This document shows positions 8,073-17,425 of a stretch of DNA of 64,000 bases, piece by piece; the stretch's first letter is position 1; each line of letters starts with the position of its first letter. The stretch spans positions 1 to 64,000 of the forward strand of contig JAHHHA010000008.1 in the NCBI GenBank assembly GCA_019359615.1, read 5' to 3'. The notes under the pieces were generated by a model. It was not told the DNA's origin, made no database searches, and saw nothing but the letters and a program-made list of their open reading frames with translations. A program made the translations under genes and the position numbers. This DNA is from Cyanosarcina radialis HA8281-LM2. GTDB taxonomy: Bacteria; Cyanobacteriota; Cyanobacteriia; Cyanobacteriales; CCAP-1448.

Positions 8073-10244
8073 ATGAGACAAGCTAAATCATTCTTAAAGC
8101 AATCTTCTTTGGTATTATCAGCCTTATTGCTATCATTTCCATCCGCCGCGATCGCCAATCCTGCTTCGATAAGTTCGCTGCAACAATCTGGAGCGATCGT
8201 CGGTAAAAATCGCGAAACTGGCAAGGTAACTTTTATTGGCAGTAATTCACCAAAAGGAATTAAGTCTTCTACTACCGTTACCAGCCTCATAAATAGCCCT
8301 CAAAATAACGCTCAAAATTTTCTTAACCTCTATGCCCCTAGCTTTGGCATTAACAACCCAGCTAAAGATCTAAAAATAATTAAATCGTTTGCTATTGACG
8401 GATTGCCAACAGTTAAATATCAGCAAGTTTATAATGGTATTCCGATTATCGGTGCTGAAATCAATGTTAACTTGTCAAAAGATGGCAGCTTGCTTGCTAT
8501 GACTGGAGAGGCAGCTACTAATCTGAATTTAAATGCAAATCCTCAAGTTTCTGCTGACGAAGCCATTAAAACTGCTTTAAAAGTAGCAGAAAAGCAAGAT
8601 AAACTCAGTTTGTCGAATGTCAATGTTACTAAACCGGAACTGAAAATTTATCAGCCAGGTATTTTCGATCCTGGCAGCGGTAAGGCTAGATTGGTTTGGT
8701 CGATCGAAATTACTCCTAAAAGCCTCTTACCTATCGAACGAATTGTCCTAGTAGATGCAGTCAAACCGAATACGATCGTTTTGACCTGGAATAATAATCC
8801 CGATGCCAGAAATCGCCAAACTCACACGGCCAGCAACACTGAGACTATACCTGGAACGCAAGTGTGTTGGGAATGGAGTGTAGGTGTTAACTGTAAAATT
8901 CCAACTGGAACCAGCGATGCTGCTGCTGCTCATACGTTTGCCGCAGATACTTATGACTTCTACTTCAACAACCACGGACGAGACAGCCTTAATGGTGCTG
9001 GAGGAGTAATTAGATCTACCGTGCAATACGGACTTAACTATCAAAATGCCTTTTGGAACGGTACGCAAATAGTCTACGGTGCTGGCTTTTCTCAAGCTGA
9101 TGATGTTGTCGGCCACGAACTCACTCACGGTGTCACTCAATATACCTCCAATCTGCTTTACTACTATCAATCGGGGGCAATTAACGAATCATTTTCCGAT
9201 CTTTGGGGTGAGTTTGTTGACCTAACGAATGGGAAAGGCAATGATACGGCAGCAGTTCGATGGAAAATTGGCGAAGATCTGCCTGGAATTGGGGCGATTC
9301 GCGACATGAAAAACCCAACATTGTTTGGGGAACCCGATAAAATGACTAGCCCTAATTATTATTTAGGTGATGATGATAATGGTGGTGTTCATACTAACAG
9401 CGGTGTCAACAATAAAGCTGTGTTTTTGATGACTGATGGTGGTTCCTTCAACGGTAGGGTAATTACCGGGATTGGGATTACTAAAGTAGCAAAAATTTAC
9501 TACAGGGCCCAAACAACTTTACTATCTTCTGGTTCTAGTTACTACGATCTCCACAATGCGCTCAATCAAAGCTGCGCCAGCTTAGTCGGTACCGCAGGAA
9601 TTACTACCACCGACTGCACTCAGGTTAGAAATGCCGTCTTCGCTGTAGCTATGAATCTAGAGCCTGTTACAGGCTTCCAACCACAGGCATATATTTGTCC
9701 GACCGGCAAGAACCCCGTCAACGTCTTCTTCGATGATATGGAAGCTAGTACCAACTGGCAGTTCTCTAACTTAGTAGGTGCTAACCCCTGGAACTTCCTG
9801 GCCATGGGCTATGCTGCTTCTGGGCAGAAAACTCTTTATGTAGCAGATGTAGGTAGCATCACCGATTCAGTAGCACTCCAAAAGACAGGAGTGACGATTC
9901 CAGCAAATGCTTTCTTACACTTCAAGCACTATCTGGAGTTTGACCCTACTTATGATGGTGGTGTGGTTGAGTACAGCCTCAATAATGGTGCCACTTGGGT
10001 AGATGCCAAGAATTTATTCAATGGCGGTCAGAACTACAATGCTACGATTTCTACTGGTTATAATAATCCACTTCAAGGACGTGCTGCTTTTAGTAACTTC
10101 AGTCACGGTTACGTTTCTACCCGCTACAATTTGGCTGCTTTAGCAGGTAAGAGTGTCCGTTTTCGGTTCCGTCAAGCTAATGATTCCAGCATTGGAGCTT
10201 TTGGTTGGCTGGTAGATGACGTGCGCATCTATACTTGCCAATAA
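8073..10244 (+). CDS. Secreted M4 (thermolysin-like) metalloprotease with C-terminal beta domain
   Basis: An extracellular zinc endopeptidase. The 723 residues begin with a signal peptide (hydrophobic SSLVLSALLLSFPSAAIA, cleaved near residue 29), then an FTP/PepSY propeptide with VKYQQVYNGIPIIGAEI near 110-130. The M4 domain has GHELTH (H348, E349, H352), the third ligand in GAINESFSD (E372, 20 residues after H352 as in thermolysin) and the transition-state His in GGVHTNSGV near 440. From about 545 on is an extra all-beta domain (FFDDMEAS...WLVDDVRIYTC) that probably binds substrate or cell wall. Codon use matches the neighbours. It converges on the gene at 10555-12624, with a MITE-like element between. 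Confidence 0.95.
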   Translation: MRQAKSFLKQSSLVLSALLLSFPSAAIANPASISSLQQSGAIVGKNRETGKVTFIGSNSPKGIKSSTTVTSLINSPQNNAQNFLNLYAPSFGINNPAKDLKIIKSFAIDGLPTVKYQQVYNGIPIIGAEINVNLSKDGSLLAMTGEAATNLNLNANPQVSADEAIKTALKVAEKQDKLSLSNVNVTKPELKIYQPGIFDPGSGKARLVWSIEITPKSLLPIERIVLVDAVKPNTIVLTWNNNPDARNRQTHTASNTETIPGTQVCWEWSVGVNCKIPTGTSDAAAAHTFAADTYDFYFNNHGRDSLNGAGGVIRSTVQYGLNYQNAFWNGTQIVYGAGFSQADDVVGHELTHGVTQYTSNLLYYYQSGAINESFSDLWGEFVDLTNGKGNDTAAVRWKIGEDLPGIGAIRDMKNPTLFGEPDKMTSPNYYLGDDDNGGVHTNSGVNNKAVFLMTDGGSFNGRVITGIGITKVAKIYYRAQTTLLSSGSSYYDLHNALNQSCASLVGTAGITTTDCTQVRNAVFAVAMNLEPVTGFQPQAYICPTGKNPVNVFFDDMEASTNWQFSNLVGANPWNFLAMGYAASGQKTLYVADVGSITDSVALQKTGVTIPANAFLHFKHYLEFDPTYDGGVVEYSLNNGATWVDAKNLFNGGQNYNATISTGYNNPLQGRAAFSNFSHGYVSTRYNLAALAGKSVRFRFRQANDSSIGAFGWLVDDVRIYTCQ

Positions 10245-10271
10245 CTGGCAGGCATATTAAGAGGGGAAAGG

Positions 10272-10485
10272 GCTACCGTGTATACACATCTGTGGGAAAA
10301 CTTGGAGGCCCTGCATTAGATCCCCCCTAGCCCCCCTTAAAAAGGGGGGGAGTTGCGGCGAGGTTCCCTCATCATGTAGCTGGCACCAAGGAGGGGGAAG
10401 CTCTCAAAGTCCCCCTTTTTAAGGGGGATTTAGGGGGATCTGAGTGTGAAACGACATAACCGATAACTTATGTATACACCGTAGC
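10272..10485. mobile_element. MITE-like element with nested inverted repeats
   Basis: Outer terminal inverted repeats of 15 bp differ at one base: GCTACCGTGTATACA at 10272-10286 against TGTATACACCGTAGC at 10471-10485. Inside lies a second, longer inverted repeat: AGATCCCCCCTAGCCCCCCT at 10318 and following, continuing TAAAAAGGGGG, matched by the complement at 10408-10441 (CCCCCTTTTTAAGGGGG then ATTTAGGGGGATCT). The spacer carries no coding frame. The structure suggests a non-autonomous element. No target duplication was identified with confidence. Confidence 0.6.
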
Positions 10486-10554
10486 TCCCTTGGGAGAGGA
10501 GTGCTGGAGGCGGGGTAAGGGCTGGATTCCTGCTTTTAAAAACCGGATTTGCTA

Positions 10555-12624
10555 TCAATCATTACCTACATACAAAGGCATCGAAGAGCCGTAAACGTCG
10601 CGACCTAAAAACTGATTTTTGTACAGATTTCTGGTTACGCCGCGTCTGGTTTCTTGGACGTGGATTTGATGGTTTCTATTTAGAGAACCGTAGGCGCTGA
10701 CAGCGTAGATCAAAGAAACTTTTGAGTCTTCATTGATGAAGGCTGGAACTGAAGCTGGAACGTCTTCAGCCGGGTAGATCAATCCGCCTAACAATTCTGT
10801 GGAGCCGCCATTAGAGGTTCTAATTACCGTAGGAGGAAGAGCGCTGCTAGCGGAATTAGCAAAGTTTTCAGTTTTCAAACCGAGAATCCAGAGTTGGCTG
10901 CCATAATTGCGGATTTTTAAATCGTGAACCTCAGTATTAAGTTGCCGCGCCCATACTTGTAGAGGGCCGTTAAAGCGAAATCTTTTGCCCACAACATCTT
11001 CGAGAAATAGTTTTCCCCAACCTCTAATGTTACGGTAGGCAAATGCTCCTCCCAAGGAACTATCTTGAATGACTAAGGTTCTAGCAGTTGCTTGTTGAAT
11101 GCCTATCGCTCCTTCGTTAGTTCCAATTCCACCACCTGTATTTAAGCTCTCGATAATCACCGGATTGACAGGGCCATCGCCGATTTGCAAAAACGGGCGG
11201 GGATTGTTGGCATCGCTGAAGTAAGAGTTATCGTAAGATTCAAGTCGCGACTGCATCCCGACGATTTTTCTCACGTTCCCCCGGAGAATTAGGGTTTGGT
11301 TGATGCGGTAGAAACCAGTGGGGAAGTAAAGGGTAGTTTTAGGTGAATTGATGGTGGAATCGATCGCTTTTTGAATGGCAGCGGTATCGTTGGAGCCATC
11401 GTTGGGCGTAGCGCCGAAGTCGCGCACGTTTACCCAATTATTCAGGTTGTTATCTTCAAATGAAGGGGTTTCGGCAATTGGGAGTTTGAGCGATGTTGCT
11501 GACGAACCAAAGAGGCTATAAGCGCCATCGGAAAGGTACTCGCTAATTGCTGCCCCTGGTAAAACTGTTCCTTTGTTTCTCAAAGCTGCTGCATAACCAG
11601 AGGTAGAAATATTTCTTAAGTACATTCTGCCAGCGAAGTTATCGATCGCTACATTCGTCGAGTCGCCGCCGCTGAAATTCGCATCGACTAGAACGATCAG
11701 ACCGCGATTGTCTCTAGAGCCGATCGAAGTGGTATTGTCATTTTTAATTACTGGCACGCGATTGCGGCTGGTTAAACCCCTGATATTTAATATGTTCCAT
11801 TGGTTGCGAATTCCTAATACCCTTTGATTTTCTAGTTCGATATGTTCAAAGGTAATGGAATATTCTGGGCTGACTGACTCAATGCCGATGTCGAAACCAA
11901 CTACTTTGACATTTTTTATCAAGCAAGGACCGGGCCATCCGCGTGACATTCTCAAGCCAGTTGTCCCCGCGCCATCGCCAGAACGAATTGTCACCCGACG
12001 AATAGATCCTAAGTTATTGGCGTGGTAATCGATGCCGACCGCTCCAGGATTTCCCGATCCGGTATCGACTGTCAGATCGAAAATGAAGTTTCTATGAGCC
12101 TGACCGCCGCCGCCATTAGCACTGCCATTCTTGGAAGCGGTATAAATCACGGCTCTGGGATTTTGCGGGTCGTTATAGCCGGGGGCGTTGTCTTTTAACT
12201 TAATAATCGTTTGGTCGCGGTTTTCTCCTTGAAACGTCAGATAGGTATCCCAAATGTCGCTGGCGTTTTTCCATACTAGACGATCGCTCACTAAGTACGT
12301 GCCTTTGGGAAAGTAGATGACCTTTCTCGCCCCCTTGTAACCAATATTTTCTCTAATTGCTTTTAAAATAGCTTGTGTATCATCTGTTACGCCGTCTCCC
12401 TTAGCTCCGTACTCGGTTTTGATGTTGACGATCCCAGAGTTGGCAGGAAAAATTCTATCTATAGACTGTTGGGGCGCTGTTTGAGCTACAGCAGGGTTTC
12501 TATTAAATTCGCTGGCGAGCGTTAAAGTTCCAGAAATCAATCCCAGGAGTCCCAGGGCAGTTAAACGGCGGTTAAATAAAAACATAAGGTTTAAATATAA
12601 AATCTTCCAGTACAGCTTAGACAA
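10555..12624 (-). CDS. Secreted pectate-lyase-fold (GH55-like) protein with two beta-helix modules
   Basis: Residues 1-48 form a signal peptide (RRLTALGLLGLISGTLTLA, likely cut after AVAQT). Two copies of the pectate-lyase-superfamily start motif follow: NIKTEYGAKGDGVTDDTQAI near 67 and NVRDFGATPNDGSNDTAAI near 400. After each comes a fibre-like strand pattern with IYFPKGTYLVSD and LYFPTGFYRIN. This tandem arrangement is that of GH55 exo-beta-1,3-glucanases and relatives. Catalytic residues could not be assigned, so glucan or sheath polysaccharide cleavage is inference. ATG at 12585 (MFLFNRRL) is an equally good start and gives a more compact signal peptide. The gene converges on the M4 protease. 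Confidence 0.85.
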   Translation of the reverse strand: MSKLYWKILYLNLMFLFNRRLTALGLLGLISGTLTLASEFNRNPAVAQTAPQQSIDRIFPANSGIVNIKTEYGAKGDGVTDDTQAILKAIRENIGYKGARKVIYFPKGTYLVSDRLVWKNASDIWDTYLTFQGENRDQTIIKLKDNAPGYNDPQNPRAVIYTASKNGSANGGGGQAHRNFIFDLTVDTGSGNPGAVGIDYHANNLGSIRRVTIRSGDGAGTTGLRMSRGWPGPCLIKNVKVVGFDIGIESVSPEYSITFEHIELENQRVLGIRNQWNILNIRGLTSRNRVPVIKNDNTTSIGSRDNRGLIVLVDANFSGGDSTNVAIDNFAGRMYLRNISTSGYAAALRNKGTVLPGAAISEYLSDGAYSLFGSSATSLKLPIAETPSFEDNNLNNWVNVRDFGATPNDGSNDTAAIQKAIDSTINSPKTTLYFPTGFYRINQTLILRGNVRKIVGMQSRLESYDNSYFSDANNPRPFLQIGDGPVNPVIIESLNTGGGIGTNEGAIGIQQATARTLVIQDSSLGGAFAYRNIRGWGKLFLEDVVGKRFRFNGPLQVWARQLNTEVHDLKIRNYGSQLWILGLKTENFANSASSALPPTVIRTSNGGSTELLGGLIYPAEDVPASVPAFINEDSKVSLIYAVSAYGSLNRNHQIHVQETRRGVTRNLYKNQFLGRDVYGSSMPLYVGND

Positions 12625-12810
12625 GCTGCTTCAAAATCCTTAAGGGCAATTTCACTGAATAACTTTACCGCCGCACAGTTATATCAGTAAAAATACTTAG
12701 ATAGTTACAGTAATGTTATTTTTTATACACAGATGCCGAGCGATCGAGTGCGCAGCTACGCAAACAAAACCCGCTGACGCAGGTTAGCAATCCTAAATTC
12801 GCGCAGCAGG

Positions 12811-13599
12811 ATGAGGCAAAACCTAAAGGTCTTACCCGACTTGCACCTAATCAATGTAGCGATCGGCAAATTAGTTATACTAAGTGTCATTCAGATGTCG
12901 CAGACGATACTTATGTATAACCTCGATCGAATTCCTAGAGAATTTCAAGTTTTCTCAACTCAACCAGAAATCCGAATCCGATACCGCATTTCCCTTGGCA
13001 TTAAGATACTTTTTTTCTTGGTTTTATTGCCATTCTTTGTGCTTTTTACTGGACATTGCTTTTTGTTATTTCTGGGATTGCACGCGATCTTGAATGGTCG
13101 TTTCTGGGAAGGGATTCAGATATTTGTCTATAACAGTAACAATCCTTGGTTTATACTGGTGTTTATATTTAGTTTATTATTGTTGAGTTTGGCATCTTTT
13201 TTTTGGTTATACTTACTTCTAGGAATTACCGAGCTTTACGCTACAGATCGATCTCTAACAATAACTTATAAAATGCTAGGTATGTTTTATAAAAAATCGC
13301 TATTAACTAGCGATATCGGATACTTCAATCAATTTCTCAATAAAACTGGTGAGGCCGATTCGTGGGATTTGGAAGCGATTAGTAAACGCAGGATCTCTGA
13401 CAAAAATATATCATTTCCGGCTTGGGTTCCCGCTAAGTGGATATCAGCAGATATGGTAACTCGGATGAATTACAAGACAATGAGACTTTACAGTCATGCA
13501 AATCCATATCCAACTGAATGGTTGGGTAGAGTTCTGGCAAATTTTTATAGAGTTGAATTTCGATTGACTGCACCAGCGAACAGTTCTCTCGATCGCTGA
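12811..13599 (+). CDS. Unknown membrane protein with two central TM helices
   Basis: No family was recognised. Two hydrophobic segments (about residues 67-95, IKILFFLVLLPFFVLFTGHC, and 114-146) with a short charged hairpin anchor the protein. A C-terminal soluble part (residues 150-262) has YKMLGMFYKKSLLTSDI and ends near RVEFRLTAP. The frame is open from ATG 12811, but ATG 12895 (MSQTILMYNL) removes a repeat-like upstream stretch and is perhaps the better start. It is flanked by divergent and convergent genes, so context gives no role. Confidence 0.6.
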   Translation: MRQNLKVLPDLHLINVAIGKLVILSVIQMSQTILMYNLDRIPREFQVFSTQPEIRIRYRISLGIKILFFLVLLPFFVLFTGHCFLLFLGLHAILNGRFWEGIQIFVYNSNNPWFILVFIFSLLLLSLASFFWLYLLLGITELYATDRSLTITYKMLGMFYKKSLLTSDIGYFNQFLNKTGEADSWDLEAISKRRISDKNISFPAWVPAKWISADMVTRMNYKTMRLYSHANPYPTEWLGRVLANFYRVEFRLTAPANSSLDR

Positions 13600-13620
13600 C
13601 AATTATCCAAATTGGAAGTG

Positions 13621-14058
13621 CTAAAATCTGATGCTAGGCAGAAGAGTCAGATCGACAATTTCACCCAAGCCCAATCCCACAACAGCGATACAGGTTGAAA
13701 GCAGAAGTCTGCGGCGTTGGCTCCAGCCGATAAACCGCATCTCAATGTCGGCCAGAAATGAGGCCAGGAGAGGGATTAAAATCAGAGTCGGTAACACCGA
13801 CGGAGTGACGAGCAAATAGAGCAATCCGATCGACACTAAAATTATTGTCAGCATCACCAATAGCTGCTGAGAACCTAATCGCAAGAGCACTAGCAGCAGT
13901 CTTCCCTGCCAAGCGATCGCCAGCGACAGCAGCACGGCAAAAGCTCCCACGAGCCAAATTACATGATGAGCCGCTAAATACCATCCCAGAAAGGCATAAG
14001 ACAACCACAGTAACCCCAAAGATGGGCGCAGAGCCGAGATAGAAGGTTCAGTTTTCAT
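13621..14058 (-). CDS. Small unknown membrane protein
   Basis: A 145-residue protein consisting almost wholly of four or five hydrophobic helices (LLWLSYAFLGWYLAAHHVIW, a Leu-rich segment near 35-55, MLTIILVSIGLLYLLV, LILIPLLASFLADI and a final STCIAVVGLGLGEIVDL). A strong GGAGG lies ahead of the ATG at 14058 (on the minus strand, bases 14067-14071). It converges on the membrane protein at 12811-13599. No family recognised; a structural or transport-accessory role cannot be told apart. Confidence 0.7.
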   Translation of the reverse strand: MKTEPSISALRPSLGLLWLSYAFLGWYLAAHHVIWLVGAFAVLLSLAIAWQGRLLLVLLRLGSQQLLVMLTIILVSIGLLYLLVTPSVLPTLILIPLLASFLADIEMRFIGWSQRRRLLLSTCIAVVGLGLGEIVDLTLLPSIRF

Positions 14059-14157
14059 CGATAACCTCCGAGAAACCTCACTTTCAGTGTAAAGGCGTTC
14101 TCGAACTTCGTTCTAAACGGTGCAGCCATGTTGTAGAAAAAATGCCATTGAATCTAG

Positions 14158-15249
14158 TTAAAGTCTACTTAATTGCACGCCGGGATAGTAAGCGCCCAAA
14201 ATTTGCTGGTAGTTATAGCCTTGGGTGGCTAATTGATAAGCTCCCGATTGGCTCATTCCCCAACCGCCGTGAACTCTAGTGACGATTTCGGCGGTAGCGG
14301 CATAGAGCGATTCTACTACTCGACCTCGATCGCTAAGAAACTGCCCCGCTGTTAGATTTACAGCTTCATAACTGCTGCGATATTCGGTTTTGATGCCTTT
14401 ATAAACTTGCCAGCGTTGGGTAGCGCCGAGGTTGTACCACTTAGAAGCCGGACGCGACAAGTGAACGAGGGCGTAGGAACGAGCGGCAACCGCTTGGGCT
14501 TTGAGGGCTTCGAGGGGGGCGTTGGGGTGCATTTCGCTACCGACGACGCTGTAAAGATATTGCTCTATATGGACGTAGTTAACTGCTAGCAGTTTATTTT
14601 CTTGCACGACTAACAGCAATCGCCCCCGATACCACCTATCGCCCACGTAAATCGCCCCGTCATTAGCTGGTTCTACCCACAGCAAAGTCGGAAATGGCTT
14701 GTTTCCTACCCAAAGGTTTCGATCTTGAATCTCAAAATTTACCGCTTGCATCGGCGCTAGGCTGCCGACTGATTGCCCGCGCTCGTCGGCTAATCTAGCT
14801 GAAGTCGAACTAGCAATGGCTAAAGTCGGTACGCTCTCTGCGATCGCTACTCGAATTTCTATGGCTGGTACTCGATATACTGGGGGAGCTTTGGCAGCAG
14901 AGCGAGATTTTTTATTTTTAGTCTTTAAAGACTTCTGGTTTTTAACTTTGGCCTTGGCAATTTTCGTCGGTGGTTGCCGATCGACTTTGACTAAATCAGC
15001 TTGACTGCCGATCGCTAACTTTCCAGCTAATTGAGGTAATCGAGAGGGAGAGGGAACGCTGATTTTAACAGGAGAAGAAGCTATAGGGGTGGCTACTAGT
15101 TCTGAAGCGGGGAGAGATTCTTCTAAGTTGCTGGTACGCGATCTAGCGTAAACAAAAGGCAAAAATAAAGCTAATCCTACTGCCGGGATCGTCCAGTAAA
15201 TCGTGCGTTTGCTCGATTTCATTACTTTCAACTTATCGATCGCACCCAT
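14158..15249 (-). CDS. SpoIID/LytB-domain protein, probable peptidoglycan-active
   Basis: The N-terminus is a single membrane anchor (TIYWTIPAVGLALFLPFVYA, about residues 16-35) followed by a low-complexity basic linker to about 125 (KSLKTKNKKSRSAAK). The rest is a SpoIID domain: VVGSEMHPNAPLEALKAQAV near 236-255, with the catalytic Glu in SEM, then AARSYALVHL and the C-terminal HGWGMSQSGAYQLA...LGAYYPGV near 330-360. SpoIID proteins are lytic transglycosylases in spore formers; non-sporulating cyanobacteria carry them with unproven roles in the cell wall. A second ATG (15222, MKSSKR) is also possible. Confidence 0.88.
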   Translation of the reverse strand: MGAIDKLKVMKSSKRTIYWTIPAVGLALFLPFVYARSRTSNLEESLPASELVATPIASSPVKISVPSPSRLPQLAGKLAIGSQADLVKVDRQPPTKIAKAKVKNQKSLKTKNKKSRSAAKAPPVYRVPAIEIRVAIAESVPTLAIASSTSARLADERGQSVGSLAPMQAVNFEIQDRNLWVGNKPFPTLLWVEPANDGAIYVGDRWYRGRLLLVVQENKLLAVNYVHIEQYLYSVVGSEMHPNAPLEALKAQAVAARSYALVHLSRPASKWYNLGATQRWQVYKGIKTEYRSSYEAVNLTAGQFLSDRGRVVESLYAATAEIVTRVHGGWGMSQSGAYQLATQGYNYQQILGAYYPGVQLSRL

Positions 15250-15302
15250 GAAATTAAAGGATAAATTTGGCCATTAACAAATTACCCCACGATCGATGTC
15301 AT

Positions 15303-15345
15303 GTCCAGTCAATTGACAATTCGCAATTCGCAATTCGCAATTTTG
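15303..15345. repeat. CAATTCG-type heptamer tandem
   Basis: TCAATTGACAATTCGCAATT followed by CGCAATTCGCAATTTTG: about three GCAATTC units in tandem. A similar tract is at 18940-18970. This is a short tandemly repeated repetitive sequence of the kind common in filamentous cyanobacteria. Confidence 0.7.
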
Positions 15346-15359
15346 CTGGTTAACTACTT

Positions 15360-16520
15360 TTATTTTTGTCGGATTTCTTGCCAAAGAGCGCGATATTTTT
15401 TATCTGTAGCTTCAAAAAGTGGAAGAATAAATTCGCTGTTCTTGAGGATTTGGGCATCTGGCACTAATAAGGGATTTTCGCGCACGGTTTGAGAAATATC
15501 TTTTGGCTCTAAGTCGAGCAGTATTGGCGAAGCAGCAGAAGTAAATTGAGAAATTGCTTGCGCCGATTGGGGTTGCCAGCAAAAATCGATCCAAGCTTCT
15601 GGTAGCTGGAAGTTAGGATTAGCTTCGTTGGTAGCTGGTTTTACCCATAAATCCGCCCAAAGTGCCGTCCCCGATTGGGGAATAACAGCAGAAATTTGGC
15701 GATCGCTACCTTTGAGTTTCATTTCCAAAATATCGCTCGACCAAGCTACTGCCAGCCAGGTGTCTCCTAAAATTAGAGGTTGTAAATAGTTATCGGCACT
15801 ATATAACTTGACCTGTCGGTGCAGTTTTTTAAGCGCATCCTTTAAGTTAGAAACTCGCTCTAGATCGGGGGTGTTGTAAGACTGACCGAGATATTTTAAA
15901 GTCAGTCCGATCGCTTCTCGATATCGATCTAAAACCGATATGCGATCGCGCAGTTCCTCGCGCCACAAATCGCTCCAATCGGTAGGAGGTTTCAATCCCA
16001 AAGACTCAAATTTATCCCGTCGATAAGCGATGACCGTACTGCCCCAACGGTAAGGTGCGCCCCAAATGTTGCCAGTTTTGTATGGTTCTCCTTTGTCGTT
16101 GCGTTTGACTAGTTCTTGCCATTGAGGTGGCAGTTGCGGCCAATTTTTCAGCTTATCTGTTGCCAGAGGTTGAATTAACTTTTGTTCGATCGCTGCTTTT
16201 AACCAGTAATCTCCTAAAGTTACTAAGTTAGGAATTACTGGCTTTTGAGATTGAGTAAAAGGCAAAGACCAGCCGCCTCCGGCATCGGGTTTTTGCCAAG
16301 CTTCCAGCAGTTCAAAAATCTCTTTTAACTGGGCTTTTGCCGAAAAATTTAAAGCTGGAGATGGCTGCGTCTGGCGCTGAAAGTCGCTGATTAATTGGGT
16401 GGGAAGAGAATCTTTCAAAAGTCTAACTTTGAGAGTATTTTTCTCATCCCCACCACAGCCTGTTATTAGCTGGCTCAGCATCAAAGTTCCAGTACCTAGC
16501 AGAAAATCGCGTCGATTCAT
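15360..16520 (-). CDS. Extracellular solute-binding lipoprotein (polyamine/iron type)
   Basis: A periplasmic binding protein of the PotD/FutA-like type. Read from ATG 16520 the protein starts MNRRDFLLGTGTLMLSQLIT with a Cys next: twin Arg plus lipobox (LITGC), so export may be by Tat with lipid anchoring. Later come GAPYRWGSTVIAYRRDKF and PTDWSDLWREELRDRISVLD, typical of polyamine and iron(III) binding proteins, then LAVAWSSDIL and PEAWIDFCWQPQSAQAIS. The frame extends upstream to 16562, but that ATG sits inside a palindromic repeat and would bury the signal. No permease or ATPase gene is adjacent, so the ligand is unknown. Confidence 0.85.
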   Translation of the reverse strand: MNRRDFLLGTGTLMLSQLITGCGGDEKNTLKVRLLKDSLPTQLISDFQRQTQPSPALNFSAKAQLKEIFELLEAWQKPDAGGGWSLPFTQSQKPVIPNLVTLGDYWLKAAIEQKLIQPLATDKLKNWPQLPPQWQELVKRNDKGEPYKTGNIWGAPYRWGSTVIAYRRDKFESLGLKPPTDWSDLWREELRDRISVLDRYREAIGLTLKYLGQSYNTPDLERVSNLKDALKKLHRQVKLYSADNYLQPLILGDTWLAVAWSSDILEMKLKGSDRQISAVIPQSGTALWADLWVKPATNEANPNFQLPEAWIDFCWQPQSAQAISQFTSAASPILLDLEPKDISQTVRENPLLVPDAQILKNSEFILPLFEATDKKYRALWQEIRQK

Positions 16521-16550
16521 TCTTGTTCCTATACCCAATAACCCCCGCAC

Positions 16551-16572
16551 GAGACGTTGCATGCAACGTCTC
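16551..16572. repeat. Perfect 22-nt palindrome (REP-like)
   Basis: GAGACGTTGCA-TGCAACGTCTC is a perfect inverted repeat with no loop, flanked by CAC and TACA. It shares its GAGACG outer arms with the palindrome at 55519-55540. It lies between the bilin lyase gene and the binding protein gene that follows it on the minus strand. Confidence 0.8.
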
Positions 16573-16582
16573 TACATTCTTC

Positions 16583-17215
16583 TCAACTTCTATATTCAAC
16601 CCCAAAACCTGCCAAATTGATGACGGTCGGTACTTCGCCAGGTTGGGGGCGTTGATAGGTCAAGATGGTGCGCAGGCGTAAATCTGGTGCGACTAGTCGC
16701 ATTTGATCTAAAGCCACGGATCGCCGATAGTAAGTGGTCATTTCTAAGGTTTGGCGGCTTGGCAGATAGGTAAATCGCCCAGCAATGGCCCCTGCTTCTG
16801 AGTAACCTTCATTCCGTAAATAAAAACCTCTGACTGCTTCTTCAGTATCCGGGATGGAAGCCGCCGCTGGCGGGGCTGGGGCCGATGAATCTGTTGGCGC
16901 TATGGTGATGCAAGTATCGGGTACGAATAGCGCTTGCAAGCTCATCGACACTTCCTCGCCCGTTTCCGAACGGGTATCGAAGGCAATCGCAAACCCAGGA
17001 GAGAGATTTTCTACATCGAGCGATCCAGAGCGATCGAGTTTGATCCCACTCAAGGCTGATAAAGATAAAATTTGCTGTTTTTGGTCGATAGTAAGAGATT
17101 CTACCCGAAATTCGGTGTAAGAACGTTCTGTTTGTCCTTCCAGCACGTAATGATAGATTCTCTCTGTTTTCCATAACCCCGTACAAGCATTAAAAAACTC
17201 TGGCAAGGTAAGCAT
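16583..17215 (-). CDS. cpcS: CpcS/CpeS-family phycobiliprotein lyase
   Basis: Lyases of this family attach phycocyanobilin to Cys-84-type sites of phycobiliprotein subunits. The 210-residue protein opens with LTLPEFFNACTGLWKTERIY, the usual EFF...G.W...R/H start. It continues with the lipocalin-like barrel strands SYTEFRVESL and GFYLRNEGYSEAGAIAGRFT, TLEMTTYYRRSVALDQMRLV (arginine-rich barrel mouth), and ends RTILTYQR...GFGVEYR. An insertion of about 15 residues rich in Ala/Pro (DSSAPAPPAAASIPD, near 125) is unusual. Which subgroup (S, U or V) cannot be decided here. Confidence 0.85.
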   Translation of the reverse strand: MLTLPEFFNACTGLWKTERIYHYVLEGQTERSYTEFRVESLTIDQKQQILSLSALSGIKLDRSGSLDVENLSPGFAIAFDTRSETGEEVSMSLQALFVPDTCITIAPTDSSAPAPPAAASIPDTEEAVRGFYLRNEGYSEAGAIAGRFTYLPSRQTLEMTTYYRRSVALDQMRLVAPDLRLRTILTYQRPQPGEVPTVINLAGFGVEYRS

Positions 17216-17425
17216 TTCGATCGAAGAGTTACGTCAAATAGCGTCAATTCCTTTCCAGTTTACCAATAGAGCCAATCTGGGTTTCCTGGCAATGAAAAAT
17301 TATTACGATTTTTGTTACAACTTATACTCGGTTTTTTAGCAAAAGTTAAATGATTGAAAAATAACATAACTATTTCACCAGCGTTGACTAACATAAGAAA
17401 TAATTTTGCAAAAATCAGCAATCCT

